Positions 54,258 to 61,796 are shown, numbered from the stretch's first letter. The stretch: 64,000 bases of DNA from an uncultured Chitinophaga sp. (GCF_902168175.1 NZ_CABHOU010000095.1:460837-524836), one strand, 5' to 3'. Notes: generated from the letters alone by a model not told the origin. A program made the numbers and translations.

Positions 54258-55823
54258 TCAGACTTTGGACATTGCTCCGATCATTTCTGCTATCCGTTCT
54301 CCGTCCATCGCTGCGGAAACAATGCCTCCGGCATAGCCGGCGCCTTCGCCACAGGGGTAAAGACCTTTGATCTGCGGATGCATGAGTGTATCGGTATCGC
54401 GTGGGATGCGCACAGGAGAAGAGGTTCGGGACTCCGTAGCGACCAATACAGCCTCGGACGTGTAATAGTTCTTCATCTTTTTGCCAAAGGCTTTAAATGC
54501 TCCGGACAGGCGTTTGTGTACCGCTGCAGGAAGCACCGTACGAAGGTCTGCGCTGGCCAGGCCTGGTATGTAAGAGCATTCGGGTAGTGATGACGAGATA
54601 CGTTTCTCTACGAAGTCGGTCATACGTTGAGCTGGCGCCACAAAATTGCCACCGCCGGCATTAAACGCACTTTTTTCCACGTGCTGCTGGAAATACATGG
54701 CCGCCAGTGGGCCGTGTTGGGCGAATGGTGCGAAGTCAGATTCATCGACTGTAACTACCATACCCGAGTTGGCAAATGGGTTATCGCGCTTGGAGGGCGA
54801 CCATCCATTAACGACAAGTTCGCCCGGGTCGGTTGCTGCCGGAGCGATAATGCCGCCCGGGCACATACAGAAAGAGAATACGCCTCGTCCATCTACCTGC
54901 TCAACCAGGCTGTAGCTGGCGGGAGGTAAAAAGTCGCCACGATGTGTGCAATGGTATTGTGCCATATCGATGAGCCATTGCGGATGTTCTACACGAACGC
55001 CCAGTGCAAAAGGTTTGGCTTCAATTAGCACCTGCCTGTTATTCAGCATGATGAAGATGTCGCGGGCGGAGTGGCCGGTGGCGAGTACAACATGGTTGGC
55101 GTGATAGCTGTTGCCACTCATTGTTTTTACACCGGTGACCGTACTGTTGTCGATAATAAGATCGTTTACCTTTTGTTCGAAGTGTACCTCGCCCCCGCAG
55201 GCCTCGATCTGCTCACGCATCGCAGTAATGATATGCGGCAGCTTATTGGTGCCAATATGCGGGTGTGCATCATACAGAATTTTTTCTGTGGCACCGAAGT
55301 GGCAGAATATATGGAGTATACGGTTGATGTCGCCGCGTTTGTTGGAGCGGGTGTAGAGTTTACCGTCAGAGTATGTGCCTGCTCCTCCTTCGCCGAAGCA
55401 ATAGTTGGAGTTCGGGTTTACGATGCCTGTTTTGTTCAGGGCTGCAAGATCGCGTCTGCGGCTGCGTACATCTTTACCTCTTTCCAGTATAACCGGTTTA
55501 ATACCAAGCTCTATCATCCTAAGGGCTGCGAATAACCCGGCAGGCCCGGCACCTATTATAATAGCACTTGGCGCAGTGGATGGCAGCGTATCGTAATCAA
55601 AGCTCAGGTGCGGCCTGTCCTGGAAGGGCTCATCTATAAATACCTGTACCGTCAATACATAATAAACCTGTTGCCTGGAACGGGCATCAATAGAACGTTT
55701 CAATAAGTTGTAGCCGGTAATGGCAGAAGGCTTAATGCCCAGGGATTTTGCCGCGTGCTGGGTAATAGCGACATGAGAGGACGCTTCCGCAGGAAGCACT
55801 TTGAGAGAAACCTGTTGTATCAT
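54258..55823 (-). CDS. NAD(P)/FAD-dependent oxidoreductase (COG2509-like)
   Basis: Uncharacterised FAD-dependent dehydrogenase, 521 residues, cytosolic. The N-terminal 80 residues form a family-specific domain; the FAD-binding Rossmann motif is IIIGAGPAGLFAAL (88-101); LATGHSARD is the second dinucleotide motif; CPGGII and the C-terminal GEGAGYAGGIVSAAMDGERI complete the FAD site. The conserved CMCPGG cysteines are typical of this group. No substrate is known. It is a single gene between two long intergenic gaps on the minus strand. Confidence 0.88.
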   Translation of the reverse strand: MIQQVSLKVLPAEASSHVAITQHAAKSLGIKPSAITGYNLLKRSIDARSRQQVYYVLTVQVFIDEPFQDRPHLSFDYDTLPSTAPSAIIIGAGPAGLFAALRMIELGIKPVILERGKDVRSRRRDLAALNKTGIVNPNSNYCFGEGGAGTYSDGKLYTRSNKRGDINRILHIFCHFGATEKILYDAHPHIGTNKLPHIITAMREQIEACGGEVHFEQKVNDLIIDNSTVTGVKTMSGNSYHANHVVLATGHSARDIFIMLNNRQVLIEAKPFALGVRVEHPQWLIDMAQYHCTHRGDFLPPASYSLVEQVDGRGVFSFCMCPGGIIAPAATDPGELVVNGWSPSKRDNPFANSGMVVTVDESDFAPFAQHGPLAAMYFQQHVEKSAFNAGGGNFVAPAQRMTDFVEKRISSSLPECSYIPGLASADLRTVLPAAVHKRLSGAFKAFGKKMKNYYTSEAVLVATESRTSSPVRIPRDTDTLMHPQIKGLYPCGEGAGYAGGIVSAAMDGERIAEMIGAMSKV

Positions 55824-56158
55824 GTTAGAACTGGTTAGGTATTTATCCTAAAACAGGGCAAATATACGGAGAACGGATAAAACGACCATCATTCACGGGC
55901 GGCCCGCATCTTCTCACGTACTCGTATTTTAACTGCATGGGCGGTTAAGCGATTTGTTAATGATTAATACACCGATATAGATGATGTTGGCAGTTATACT
56001 GACATGATGTCGCAAAAGCGAATGCGCAAACCGGTGATGTGTACGGACGACATATTGAATCAGGCGGATATTATATATACATGTGTGTAGTCCTATTATG
56101 TAACCAACAAAAAAGCCGCGCTCCGAGGAACGCGGCTCTGTATAGAGAGGTAATTCTA
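55824..56158. other. Intergenic stretch between FAD oxidoreductase and DUF3127 genes
   Basis: Only the DUF3127 terminator (56108-56137) can be supported. The rest has no credible gene. Confidence 0.5.
56108..56137 (-). terminator. Rho-independent terminator of the DUF3127 gene
   Basis: Stem AGCCGCGTTCC / GGAGCGCGGCT with one G-T pair; on the minus strand it is followed by six T. Confidence 0.85.
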
Positions 56159-56551
56159 TTAGAAAGGAAGATCGTCGCCGCCAGTTGCGCCGCCACCATT
56201 AAAGGAGGGAGCCTGAGGAGCGTTGTAATCCGGCATACGGTCGCCGCCGGAGCCATCCTGCATCATAGCTTCCATGCGCCATGCGTCCAGGTTGGTAATG
56301 TAGTTCACCTTGCCGTCTTTTTCCCAGCGGGTGCCCCTGATGTTAAAGTAAACCTTAACGGTCTCACCTTCGTTAAAACGATCAACTATCGCTGTTCTGT
56401 CCTGAACCGCCTGAAACTTTATATAGTTGGTGATGATACGGCCGTTAATGTCGTCGGATTTCTCGATCACAAATTCTCTCGTCTTAAACGTTTCACTGCG
56501 TTGCATTGTATTATACTTTACAACCAGCTTTCCGGTAATTTCAAAACTCAT
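56159..56551 (-). CDS. DUF3127 family protein with SSB-like C-terminal tail
   Basis: Small protein of 130 residues, annotated across Bacteroidota as DUF3127. The first 95 residues are beta-rich (EITGKLVVKYNTMQRSETFK; NYIKFQAVQDRTAIVDRF; VKVYFNIRGTRWEKDGK), compatible with an OB-like fold. It is followed by a Gly/Pro/Asn-rich linker and ends in GGDDLPF. That layout, OB-like core, flexible linker, acidic tip ending in PF, is the layout of single-stranded DNA-binding protein, where the tip recruits repair and replication enzymes. A nucleic-acid role is therefore inferred, not shown. The gene is directly upstream of the dnaA region, divergent from it. Confidence 0.82.
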   Translation of the reverse strand: MSFEITGKLVVKYNTMQRSETFKTREFVIEKSDDINGRIITNYIKFQAVQDRTAIVDRFNEGETVKVYFNIRGTRWEKDGKVNYITNLDAWRMEAMMQDGSGGDRMPDYNAPQAPSFNGGGATGGDDLPF

Positions 56552-56581
56552 AGCAAAATTGATTTAAAAAGTTCAGTGCGC

Positions 56582-56589
56582 CAAAGATA
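56582..56589 (-). promoter_or_regulatory. -7 promoter box of the DUF3127 gene
   Basis: TATCTTTG on the minus strand matches TAnnTTTG, about 30 bp upstream of the ATG. Confidence 0.45.
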
Positions 56590-56659
56590 AGTCATTCGCT
56601 TTCGTCAGGTGAAAATAAATTTTTCCACAAGTTATTACACAAAAACGCTTGCATCCTTC

Positions 56660-56667
56660 TAAATTTG
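56660..56667 (+). promoter_or_regulatory. -7 promoter box of the structured RNA candidate
   Basis: TAAATTTG matches TAnnTTTG and would start transcription near 56673, just before the structured element. A TTG lies nearby, but not at ideal -33 spacing. Confidence 0.45.
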
Positions 56668-56672
56668 CACGA

Positions 56673-56795
56673 CCTTTGCCGGCCCGGTAAATCAAGGGCC
56701 CAATCCGGCCCCTCCAAACGGACCTTCATAAAGTGGTTCGGGAGGGAGCTGAAGCGGTAACTGGCCAGGCCAATATTATTTTACCGGGTATGCTG
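56673..56795 (+). ncRNA. Structured small RNA candidate, 6S-like
   Basis: The segment can fold into one long rod. Outer stem: CCCGGTAAA (56683-56691) with TTTACCGGG (56780-56788), a perfect 9 bp. Next GGCC (56697-56700) with GGCC (56768-56771). Then an asymmetric open region, about 9 nt on the left and 20 nt on the right. The apical hairpin is CCCTCC-AAA-CGGACC (56710-56724) with GGTTCG-GGAGGG (56735-56746), 12 bp around a 10-nt loop. A rod with a large central bubble is the hallmark of 6S RNA, which mimics an open promoter for RNA polymerase. A -7 box immediately upstream supports transcription. Identity is uncertain; the 3' end is not defined by a terminator. Confidence 0.4.
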
Positions 56796-56859
56796 TAGTA
56801 TTGTATTAAATGGTGTATGAACATATGAAAATGATTGTGAGCAACATGGGGATAATTTA

Positions 56860-56899
56860 GCATTGGGTTTAGCACCCGGGAAGGCTAGAACCCCGATGC
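56860..56899 (+). other. Second structured element upstream of dnaA
   Basis: GCATTGGG (56860-56867) pairs with CCCGATGC (56892-56899, one G-T pair), enclosing TAGC / GCTA (56870-56873, 56884-56887) with a 10-nt loop. A two-tier hairpin of 12 bp in total. It could be part of a longer RNA or an origin structure. Confidence 0.35.
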
Positions 56900-57108
56900 A
56901 ATGGAGGTTTGAGAGGATTAGCAAAAGGGTCGGGCCGGGGATAGACATTCTGTAATTGTAGATTAATAAACAAGGTTAGATAAATTTTTTTTTTCAACAT
57001 TTTCTACAGATATTCGTCGTCCTGTCAAATAATTTTTCAACAGCCTACGTTGAAAAGTTTGTATTCGAGATCACCCTAATTAATAAACGAATAATTATTT
57101 TTTACTAA

Positions 57109-58542
57109 ATGAATAAAACTTGCGAACAAGTTTGGGAAAGGTGTCTGAATATAATCAGGGATATAGTGGAGTGGCAGCCGTTTAAGACGTGGTTTGAACC
57201 AATAAAACCTATCAAGCTTGAAAACAATGTTTTAACTATTCAGGTACCAAGTCAGTTTTTTTACGAATATCTCGAAGAGCACTACGTAGGTTTGTTGGGC
57301 AAAACAATTAAACGGGAATTAGGAAAAGAAGCAAGACTGGAGTATCGCATTGTCGTGGAGAATGGAACGCCCCACCAACATCCCAAAACAGTGAATATGC
57401 CAACGCAGTTCTCTAAACCCCAAAAGGATAGCGAAGTGGATTTTCCACTTACCATCCAAAACCCGGTAAAGAACCCGTTCGTAATTCCCGGTATCAAACG
57501 TGTGCAGATTGATTCGCAGCTGAATCCCAATTATACTTTCGAGATGTTCATCGAAGGTGATTCCAACCGTGTGGCACGCCGCGCCGGTAAAACCGTGAGC
57601 GATAAGCCCGGAGGAACTTCCTTTAATCCACTCGTTATATATGGCGGCGTAGGTTTGGGTAAAACCCACCTTGCGCAGGCTATCGGTAATGAGGTTAAGC
57701 GCCAGGCCCCAAACAAGGCCGTGCTTTACGTAAGTGCCGAAAAGTTCATCAACCAGTTTATCGATCACTCGAAGAACAATATTATTAACGACTTCATTCA
57801 CTTCTACCAGCTCATCGACGTGCTGATCGTAGACGATATACAATTTTTTGCCCGCGCAGAAAAGTCACAGGATGCGTTTTTTGCCATCTTTAACCACCTG
57901 CACCAGTCTGGCAAACAATTGATACTAACCTCCGATAAGCCACCGAAAGATCTCGATGGCGTACAGGAAAGGTTACTGAGCCGTTTCCGCTGGGGACTTA
58001 GTGCAGATATCCAGTTGCCCGACTTCGAAACACGCATGGAGATTCTTGAAATGAAAATGCGTAACGACGGACTGGAAATGCCTAAAGAGGTGATCAAGTA
58101 CGTAGCTTATAATATCCAGAGTAACGTACGCGAGCTTGAAGGGGCCCTTATTTCCCTGTTGGCGCAGTCTTCCCTCAATCGTAAGGAAATCGACCTGGAC
58201 CTTGCCAAACGCGTGCTGAAATCATTCGTTAAAACATCATCCAAAGAAATTACGATCGAGAGCATACAGAAAATGGTGTGCGAATACTTCGATGTGCCCT
58301 ATGATAAGCTGTTGCAGAAAACCCGCAAACGCGAAATTGTACAGGCCCGCCAGATCACTATGTATCTCGCCAAATCGTTTACTAAAAACTCTCTTAAAAC
58401 CATCGGAGAACATTTTGGCGGCCGCGATCACACTACGGTGATTCACTCCTGCCAGACGGTTAAAGACCTGATGGATACCGACAATACCTTCCGTGACAGC
58501 GTCGTGGAATTGCAGCAAAAAGTGCAGCTTGCAGCCATGTAA
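57109..58542 (+). CDS. dnaA: Chromosomal replication initiator protein DnaA
   Basis: Initiator ATPase that binds DnaA boxes and opens the origin, 477 residues. Domain I is residues 1-85 (EQVWERCLNIIRDIVEWQPF), a variable linker follows, and the AAA+ domain has Walker A YGGVGLGKTHL (178-188), Walker B LIVDDIQFF (239-247) and sensor segments through SNVRELEGAL. Domain IV ends with the DNA-binding signature GGRDHTTVIHSC (437-448). The gene begins after the origin-like gap and is closed by a terminator before two tRNA genes. dnaN is not adjacent, as is common in Bacteroidota. Confidence 0.97.
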   Translation: MNKTCEQVWERCLNIIRDIVEWQPFKTWFEPIKPIKLENNVLTIQVPSQFFYEYLEEHYVGLLGKTIKRELGKEARLEYRIVVENGTPHQHPKTVNMPTQFSKPQKDSEVDFPLTIQNPVKNPFVIPGIKRVQIDSQLNPNYTFEMFIEGDSNRVARRAGKTVSDKPGGTSFNPLVIYGGVGLGKTHLAQAIGNEVKRQAPNKAVLYVSAEKFINQFIDHSKNNIINDFIHFYQLIDVLIVDDIQFFARAEKSQDAFFAIFNHLHQSGKQLILTSDKPPKDLDGVQERLLSRFRWGLSADIQLPDFETRMEILEMKMRNDGLEMPKEVIKYVAYNIQSNVRELEGALISLLAQSSLNRKEIDLDLAKRVLKSFVKTSSKEITIESIQKMVCEYFDVPYDKLLQKTRKREIVQARQITMYLAKSFTKNSLKTIGEHFGGRDHTTVIHSCQTVKDLMDTDNTFRDSVVELQQKVQLAAM

Positions 58543-58580
58543 AAACAACCTGAAACACCTCCTGGAACAACGATATTAAG

Positions 58581-58607
58581 ATGCCGGACAACGTTCCGGC
58601 ATTTTTA
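58581..58607 (+). terminator. Rho-independent terminator of dnaA
   Basis: Stem ATGCCGGA / TCCGGCAT with a 6-nt loop, followed by TTTT. Confidence 0.85.
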
Positions 58608-58629
58608 TTTTGAAAAATTTCAACTTGCT

Positions 58630-58660
58630 TTTGGAGATTTAAGAATAATTCCTATTTTTG
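58630..58660 (+). promoter_or_regulatory. Promoter of the tRNA-Ser / tRNA-Pro operon
   Basis: TTTG (58630-58633), 19 bp, TATTTTTG (58653-58660): both Bacteroidota promoter elements at the consensus spacing, ending 21 bp before the first tRNA. The clearest promoter in the window. Confidence 0.75.
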
Positions 58661-58681
58661 CATCCCCTTCAAACGGGATAC

Positions 58682-58770
58682 GGTGAGGTGCCTGAGTGGC
58701 CGAAAGGACCGGTTTGCTAAACCGGCGTACGGGTCAAACTGTACCGAGGGTTCGAATCCCTCCCTCACCG
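58682..58770 (+). tRNA. tRNA-Ser (anticodon GCT)
   Basis: Complete cloverleaf: acceptor GGTGAGG / CCTCACC with discriminator G, D-arm in GTGCCTGAGTGGCCGAAAGG, anticodon stem CCGGT / ACCGG around TTGCTAA with GCT at 58716-58718, a long variable arm (TACGGGTCAAACTGTA) as required for serine, and T-loop TTCGAAT. It reads AGC and AGU codons. CCA is not encoded. Confidence 0.95.
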
Positions 58771-58789
58771 CTGAATACCGGAAAGAGTC

Positions 58790-58864
58790 CGGGATGTAGC
58801 GTAGTCCGGTTATCGCGCCTGCTTTGGGAGCAGGAGGTCGCAAGTTCGAATCTTGCCATCCCGA
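58790..58864 (+). tRNA. tRNA-Pro (anticodon TGG), copy 1
   Basis: Acceptor CGGGATG / CATCCCG with discriminator A, anticodon stem CCTGC / GCAGG around TTTGGGA (TGG at 58825-58827), T-loop TTCGAAT. It lies 19 bp after tRNA-Ser in one transcript and is followed by a terminator. An almost identical copy lies at 60699. Confidence 0.95.
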
Positions 58865-58874
58865 CTAAAACTAA

Positions 58875-58907
58875 AAGGCTTTAAATCGTAGATTTAAAGC
58901 CTTTTTT
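58875..58907 (+). terminator. Terminator of the tRNA operon
   Basis: 13-bp stem AAGGCTTTAAATC / GATTTAAAGCCTT with a 3-nt loop, ending in TTTTTT. Confidence 0.9.
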
Positions 58908-58938
58908 AATTTATGCCGATCTCCAAATTATTCTTAGG

Positions 58939-58968
58939 AACGCCTGCACGAAATGCAGGCGTTTTTTT
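58939..58968 (+). terminator. Second terminator hairpin after the tRNA operon
   Basis: Perfect 10-bp stem AACGCCTGCA / TGCAGGCGTT with loop CGAAA and a run of seven T, 32 bp after the first. There is no gene between the two. Confidence 0.85.
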
Positions 58969-59529
58969 ACCCCTTCGAACTAGTGATGCTTACGGAATTG
59001 CATGAAGTAATGTGCGTATTCCACGGCGCTTTTCTAAATATTGAAAAGTGCCGCAGCAGGTATTCAGGTGAAAAATGATCGGTATGGAGTGCTTAAAAGT
59101 GCCGCATTATTCCTGCTTCCAATATGCTGTGCATGTTTGCTGTTATGTAGCGTTTGTATGCCTTCATGCTAGTAACCTGATAAATGATAGCGGAAGAAAT
59201 ATCCCCGCCTTCTCATTGTTTAAATTGAATTGGAAATGGGGTAAGGAAATGATTATTGAGTTTTATGCCCCTTTTATATTACCCTTCTTTCTTGAATTTC
59301 CTGCCAAAGTAAAATCACATGTTTATTAGCTGAATTGCCCCAAATGACAAATAAGCCATGTTGAAAAGGCTTATTGTTTTTGAGTTGCTAACCGGATTTG
59401 GATATTTAACTATGACTTCCGATATGCAGCCGGCAGGCGTAACAGTGAACCACTACATGCGTTTCGTACGAACGGTGTAGTGCAGGTGGAGCGGAGAACT
59501 TTTTTTGGCGAATTCAGAGAAAACGAAGG

Positions 59530-59661
59530 ATGAAAAATATTCTCATTCTACTCTTAATGATTTCGGGTATCACTTATGCTAGCCCCGGCGGTACAACGTC
59601 TGTACGCCTCCCGGCAAGGGCAATCCGCTGGCAGGGACAGATTAATTTAGTTATGCGTTGA
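59530..59661 (+). CDS. Possible small secreted peptide or gene remnant
   Basis: A 43-codon frame, ATG to TGA. Residues 1-18 form a convincing signal peptide (MKNILILLLMISGITYAS), followed by a short polar tail (PGGTTSVRLPARAIRWQGQ). No family is recognised and the mature part would be only about 25 residues. It may be a real small exported peptide, or the 5' fragment of a decayed secreted-protein gene within the tRNA-flanked segment. No good ribosome binding site is visible. Confidence 0.3.
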   Translation: MKNILILLLMISGITYASPGGTTSVRLPARAIRWQGQINLVMR

Positions 59662-59699
59662 ACCGGAGATGGTAAGATATTCGGTTGCCTGCATAAACG

Positions 59700-59734
59700 A
59701 AGGCTGCCTGTTTAAAATTAAAACCGGCAGCCTT
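59700..59734 (-). terminator. Hairpin downstream of the small secreted protein gene
   Basis: AAGGCTGCC / GGCAGCCTT, 9 bp, with a 17-nt A/T loop, 12 bp beyond the stop of the minus-strand gene at 59747. No strong T run. Confidence 0.5.
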
Positions 59735-59746
59735 TGTCGCTAAAAG

Positions 59747-60112
59747 TTAATGCACACACGAGAAAGAATACAAAGTACCAGTTCCACTTTTGCTAACACC
59801 GTTTTGTACATACCATATCGTACCTGTAAATACCGATTGTACAGCGGGGTTCACGGAGGCTAATGTGCCGCCTGCAGGTGCCAGTGACTGGTCGTTGAGG
59901 TCGTACACACCAACGAGATAGTTTTGGGTACCGATGTTAATGAATTTTACTTTAACAGTGAGGTTACCGGGGATCATCATCCAGGCGCAATATTGCTTTT
60001 CCAGCACAGCTGCTTTTGTGGTGGCTGCTTTGGCAGCAGGGTAGTGTGAAGAAACAACAACAACGAATGCCAGTACGATAGCAGCCAAAGCACAATACAA
60101 TTTTCTTTTCAT
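59747..60112 (-). CDS. Small secreted protein of unknown function
   Basis: A 121-residue exported protein with a clear signal peptide (about 1-29, MKRKLYCALAAIVLAFVVVV then SSHYPAAKA). Two cysteines (YCAW near 42 and SFSC near the C-terminus) could form one disulfide. The mature part is beta-prone (LTVKVKFINIGTQNYLVGVY; FTGTIWYVQNGVSKSGTGTL) and resembles the small signal-peptide orphans common in Chitinophaga, sometimes next to secretion systems. No family is recognised. It is the only credible gene in the segment bounded by the two tRNA-Pro genes. Confidence 0.65.
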   Translation of the reverse strand: MKRKLYCALAAIVLAFVVVVSSHYPAAKAATTKAAVLEKQYCAWMMIPGNLTVKVKFINIGTQNYLVGVYDLNDQSLAPAGGTLASVNPAVQSVFTGTIWYVQNGVSKSGTGTLYSFSCVH

Positions 60113-60698
60113 GTTAAGTGGGTTTATTGAAGGTGAAACAAAACAAAGTCGACCTGCATAAAGTATGCAGGAAATGGGTATACGATCATCATAATTCCGG
60201 GAAGCCGGGGACGCACAAACACAAGGGCAACGCTACGATTCTAAGTTAGAGAATATGTATGTAGGGTTATTCACCATTATTAAGCATTGATGGCCGGATA
60301 TTGATCCGGTTACCCAGGGTTTACTTTTAGTACTGGTGTCCATTTGCAGCGCGTACTGGCGCGATTTTCAGGATTGCCGTAATAATCTGCGTACAACTTA
60401 AGGTAGCGCTCAAATACTTTTGTTTGATATCTGTCGGTATGTTGCCTGTATCGGGGAGGAAGGCGGTTTGTGTTTTTTTCGAACTCGCCGGGCGCACATT
60501 TTATGGGCTTGTCTTCCGTTTCATATGATGAGGGAAATTTGAAGGACTGGAGATTGTTCGGCCTCCAGTGATTAATAAAGTATGGGTTAAATCATTGATA
60601 ATGTTTAAAGTTTTGTATATTTGCAGCGTCAATGGATTGATGCTGTATGGAATTACCTTTACGTTTCTCCCTTACGACAAAAAAACCGGAGTAAAATT
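60113..60698. other. Gene-poor stretch between tRNA-Pro copies, right part
   Basis: No credible gene. The only supported signal is the promoter of the second tRNA-Pro at its right end. Confidence 0.5.
60595..60623 (+). promoter_or_regulatory. Promoter of tRNA-Pro copy 2
   Basis: TATATTTG (60616-60623) matches TAnnTTTG; a partial -33 (ATTG) lies 21 bp before it. The transcript would carry a leader of about 70 nt before the tRNA. Confidence 0.5.
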
Positions 60699-60773
60699 CG
60701 GGATGTAGCGTAGTCCGGTCATCGCGCCTGCTTTGGGAGCAGGAGGTCGCAAGTTCGAATCTTGCCATCCCGA
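60699..60773 (+). tRNA. tRNA-Pro (anticodon TGG), copy 2
   Basis: Identical to copy 1 at 58790 except for one base in the D-loop (C at 60720, T at 58811). The cloverleaf is complete: acceptor CGGGATG / CATCCCG, anticodon TGG in TTTGGGA. It has its own promoter and terminator, so it is probably functional. Confidence 0.95.
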
Positions 60774-60779
60774 CTGAAA

Positions 60780-60815
60780 GAACGCCTCGCAAAGTTGCGA
60801 GGCGTTCTTGTTTTT
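60780..60815 (+). terminator. Terminator of tRNA-Pro copy 2
   Basis: Perfect 13-bp stem GAACGCCTCGCAA / TTGCGAGGCGTTC with a 2-nt gap (the inner pairs open in practice), then TTGTTTTT. Confidence 0.85.
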
Positions 60816-60935
60816 AAGATACATTGAAATTTAATTGCTGTTCTGGCTGCTATGCCCCGTACCTGGTAGAGAACAACGTCAATGTTTTACGACAGTAGTT
60901 GCCCCCCTCGCCCTTACAACGCAGCCAATCCACAG

Positions 60936-61313
60936 TCATATCTTCTTTAAACGTCCCCAGCCAATGAATGCCGCCACCAGCGCAACGAAAATATTAAACC
61001 CGATAGCTCCGGCTTCTCCCCGCATTATGTGAAATACAGTGGCGCAAACCATCAGTGCTACAATGCAGAATGCTGTTACTGCTGTTAGGCCTGGCTTCAT
61101 TCTGAATAATCCGGGAAGCAGGAGCCCCAATCCGCCTGCGAGATCTATTACGCCGGTGAATTTTACCAGCAATGCCGTTACTTCTCCCGCCCAGGGCCAC
61201 ATCTCTGCAAGCTTTGCGGGTGCCTGGAACAATTTCATGGCGGCTGCCCAAATTAACAGCGTGGCCAGTATCACCTGTAGTGTCCATAGTATTACATTTA
61301 GAGGCTTGGTCAT
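60936..61313 (-). CDS. DoxX family membrane protein
   Basis: Small inner-membrane protein of 125 residues with four helices (about 7-27, 45-68, 72-92, 99-119). The DoxX pattern is clear in LLIWAAAMKLFQAPAKLAEMW, FTGVIDLAGGLGLLLPGLF and the late GAIGFNIFVALVAAFIGWGR. Family members are tied to quinone or thiol redox stress, but the function of this one is unknown. ATG 61313 is chosen over TTG 61334. It is divergent from an HxlR regulator 103 bp away, which probably controls it. Confidence 0.88.
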   Translation of the reverse strand: MTKPLNVILWTLQVILATLLIWAAAMKLFQAPAKLAEMWPWAGEVTALLVKFTGVIDLAGGLGLLLPGLFRMKPGLTAVTAFCIVALMVCATVFHIMRGEAGAIGFNIFVALVAAFIGWGRLKKI

Positions 61314-61321
61314 ATCCCTGA

Positions 61322-61349
61322 TTTGTTTAGGCAAACGTAGTTATATTTG
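61322..61349 (+). promoter_or_regulatory. Promoter of the HxlR gene
   Basis: TTTG (61322-61325) and TATATTTG (61342-61349), 16 bp apart. Inside it CGTA and TACG form a short dyad over the -7 box, a possible autoregulatory site. Confidence 0.5.
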
Positions 61350-61416
61350 TTACGCGGCCAGACCTCACTTCCCTCATGGATAGTAATGGCACGGTTATCA
61401 AACTAATACTGAATTT

Positions 61417-61755
61417 ATGCTGACAGACGGTACATGTCCTGCGAGCGCTCTTTTTATCAAAGATGCCCTTGAAGCAGTAGAAGGCAGATGGAAATTACTG
61501 ATTTTATTTTCCTTATCAAAAGGCCCTAAACGTTTTACACAAATTGCCCGCGAAGTGAATGGCATTACTGACAAAACATTATCGCGCGAACTGAAAATAC
61601 TTGAAGCCAATAAACTCCTTAGCAGAACGGTGATCGACAGTTTTCCGCCTACAGTGGAATATGCACTCACTGAACACGGCAGATCACTGGAAAAGGTACT
61701 CGATACTTTACAGCTTTGGGGAGTTGCGCATCGAAAAGAAGTGATAGGAAAATAA
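61417..61755 (+). CDS. HxlR family transcriptional regulator
   Basis: Winged-helix regulator, 112 residues. HxlR landmarks: CPASALFIKDALEAVEGRWK with the conserved N-terminal Cys and Trp, FTQIAREVNGITDKTLSREL as the recognition region, and IDSFPPTVEYALTEHGRSLE as the wing. It is unrelated in sequence detail to the HxlR protein at 39773. It faces the DoxX gene, a frequent partner of HxlR regulators, so a redox- or electrophile-responsive switch is a fair inference. Confidence 0.9.
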   Translation: MLTDGTCPASALFIKDALEAVEGRWKLLILFSLSKGPKRFTQIAREVNGITDKTLSRELKILEANKLLSRTVIDSFPPTVEYALTEHGRSLEKVLDTLQLWGVAHRKEVIGK

Positions 61756-61796
61756 ACGCCAAACGAAAAGTAGCTTACATTGTTGCGTATCGGCTA

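Larger units (their letters stand above)
56552..57108. other. Candidate origin region (oriC) upstream of dnaA
   Basis: This 557-bp gap has DnaA-box-like sites: TTTTCCACA (56621) and TGGGGATAA (56847), each one base off TTATCCACA or its complement, and weaker TTTTCTACA (57000). The right end is very A/T-rich, with a run of ten T near 56985, and a dyad TTTTCAAC-agcctac-GTTGAAAA at 57034-57056. Genes run left on the left side and right on the right side. It also holds two structured elements listed separately. Origin function is inferred from dnaA linkage and boxes only. Confidence 0.4.
58865..59746. other. Gene-poor stretch between tRNA-Pro copies, left part
   Basis: It contains two terminators and one possible 43-codon secreted peptide (59530), both listed separately. 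An 84-codon frame at 59075 has no signal peptide, start site or family resemblance and looks spurious. Confidence 0.5.

Noticed and set aside
56673..56945. RNase P RNA, tmRNA or SRP RNA in the dnaA upstream gap
   Set aside because: None of the conserved cores of these RNAs (for example the SRP GGAA tetraloop hairpin or the tmRNA tRNA-like ends) could be found.
59075..59329. 84-codon frame between the tRNA-Pro genes
   Set aside because: Cys/Phe-rich random-looking translation, no signal peptide or motif.
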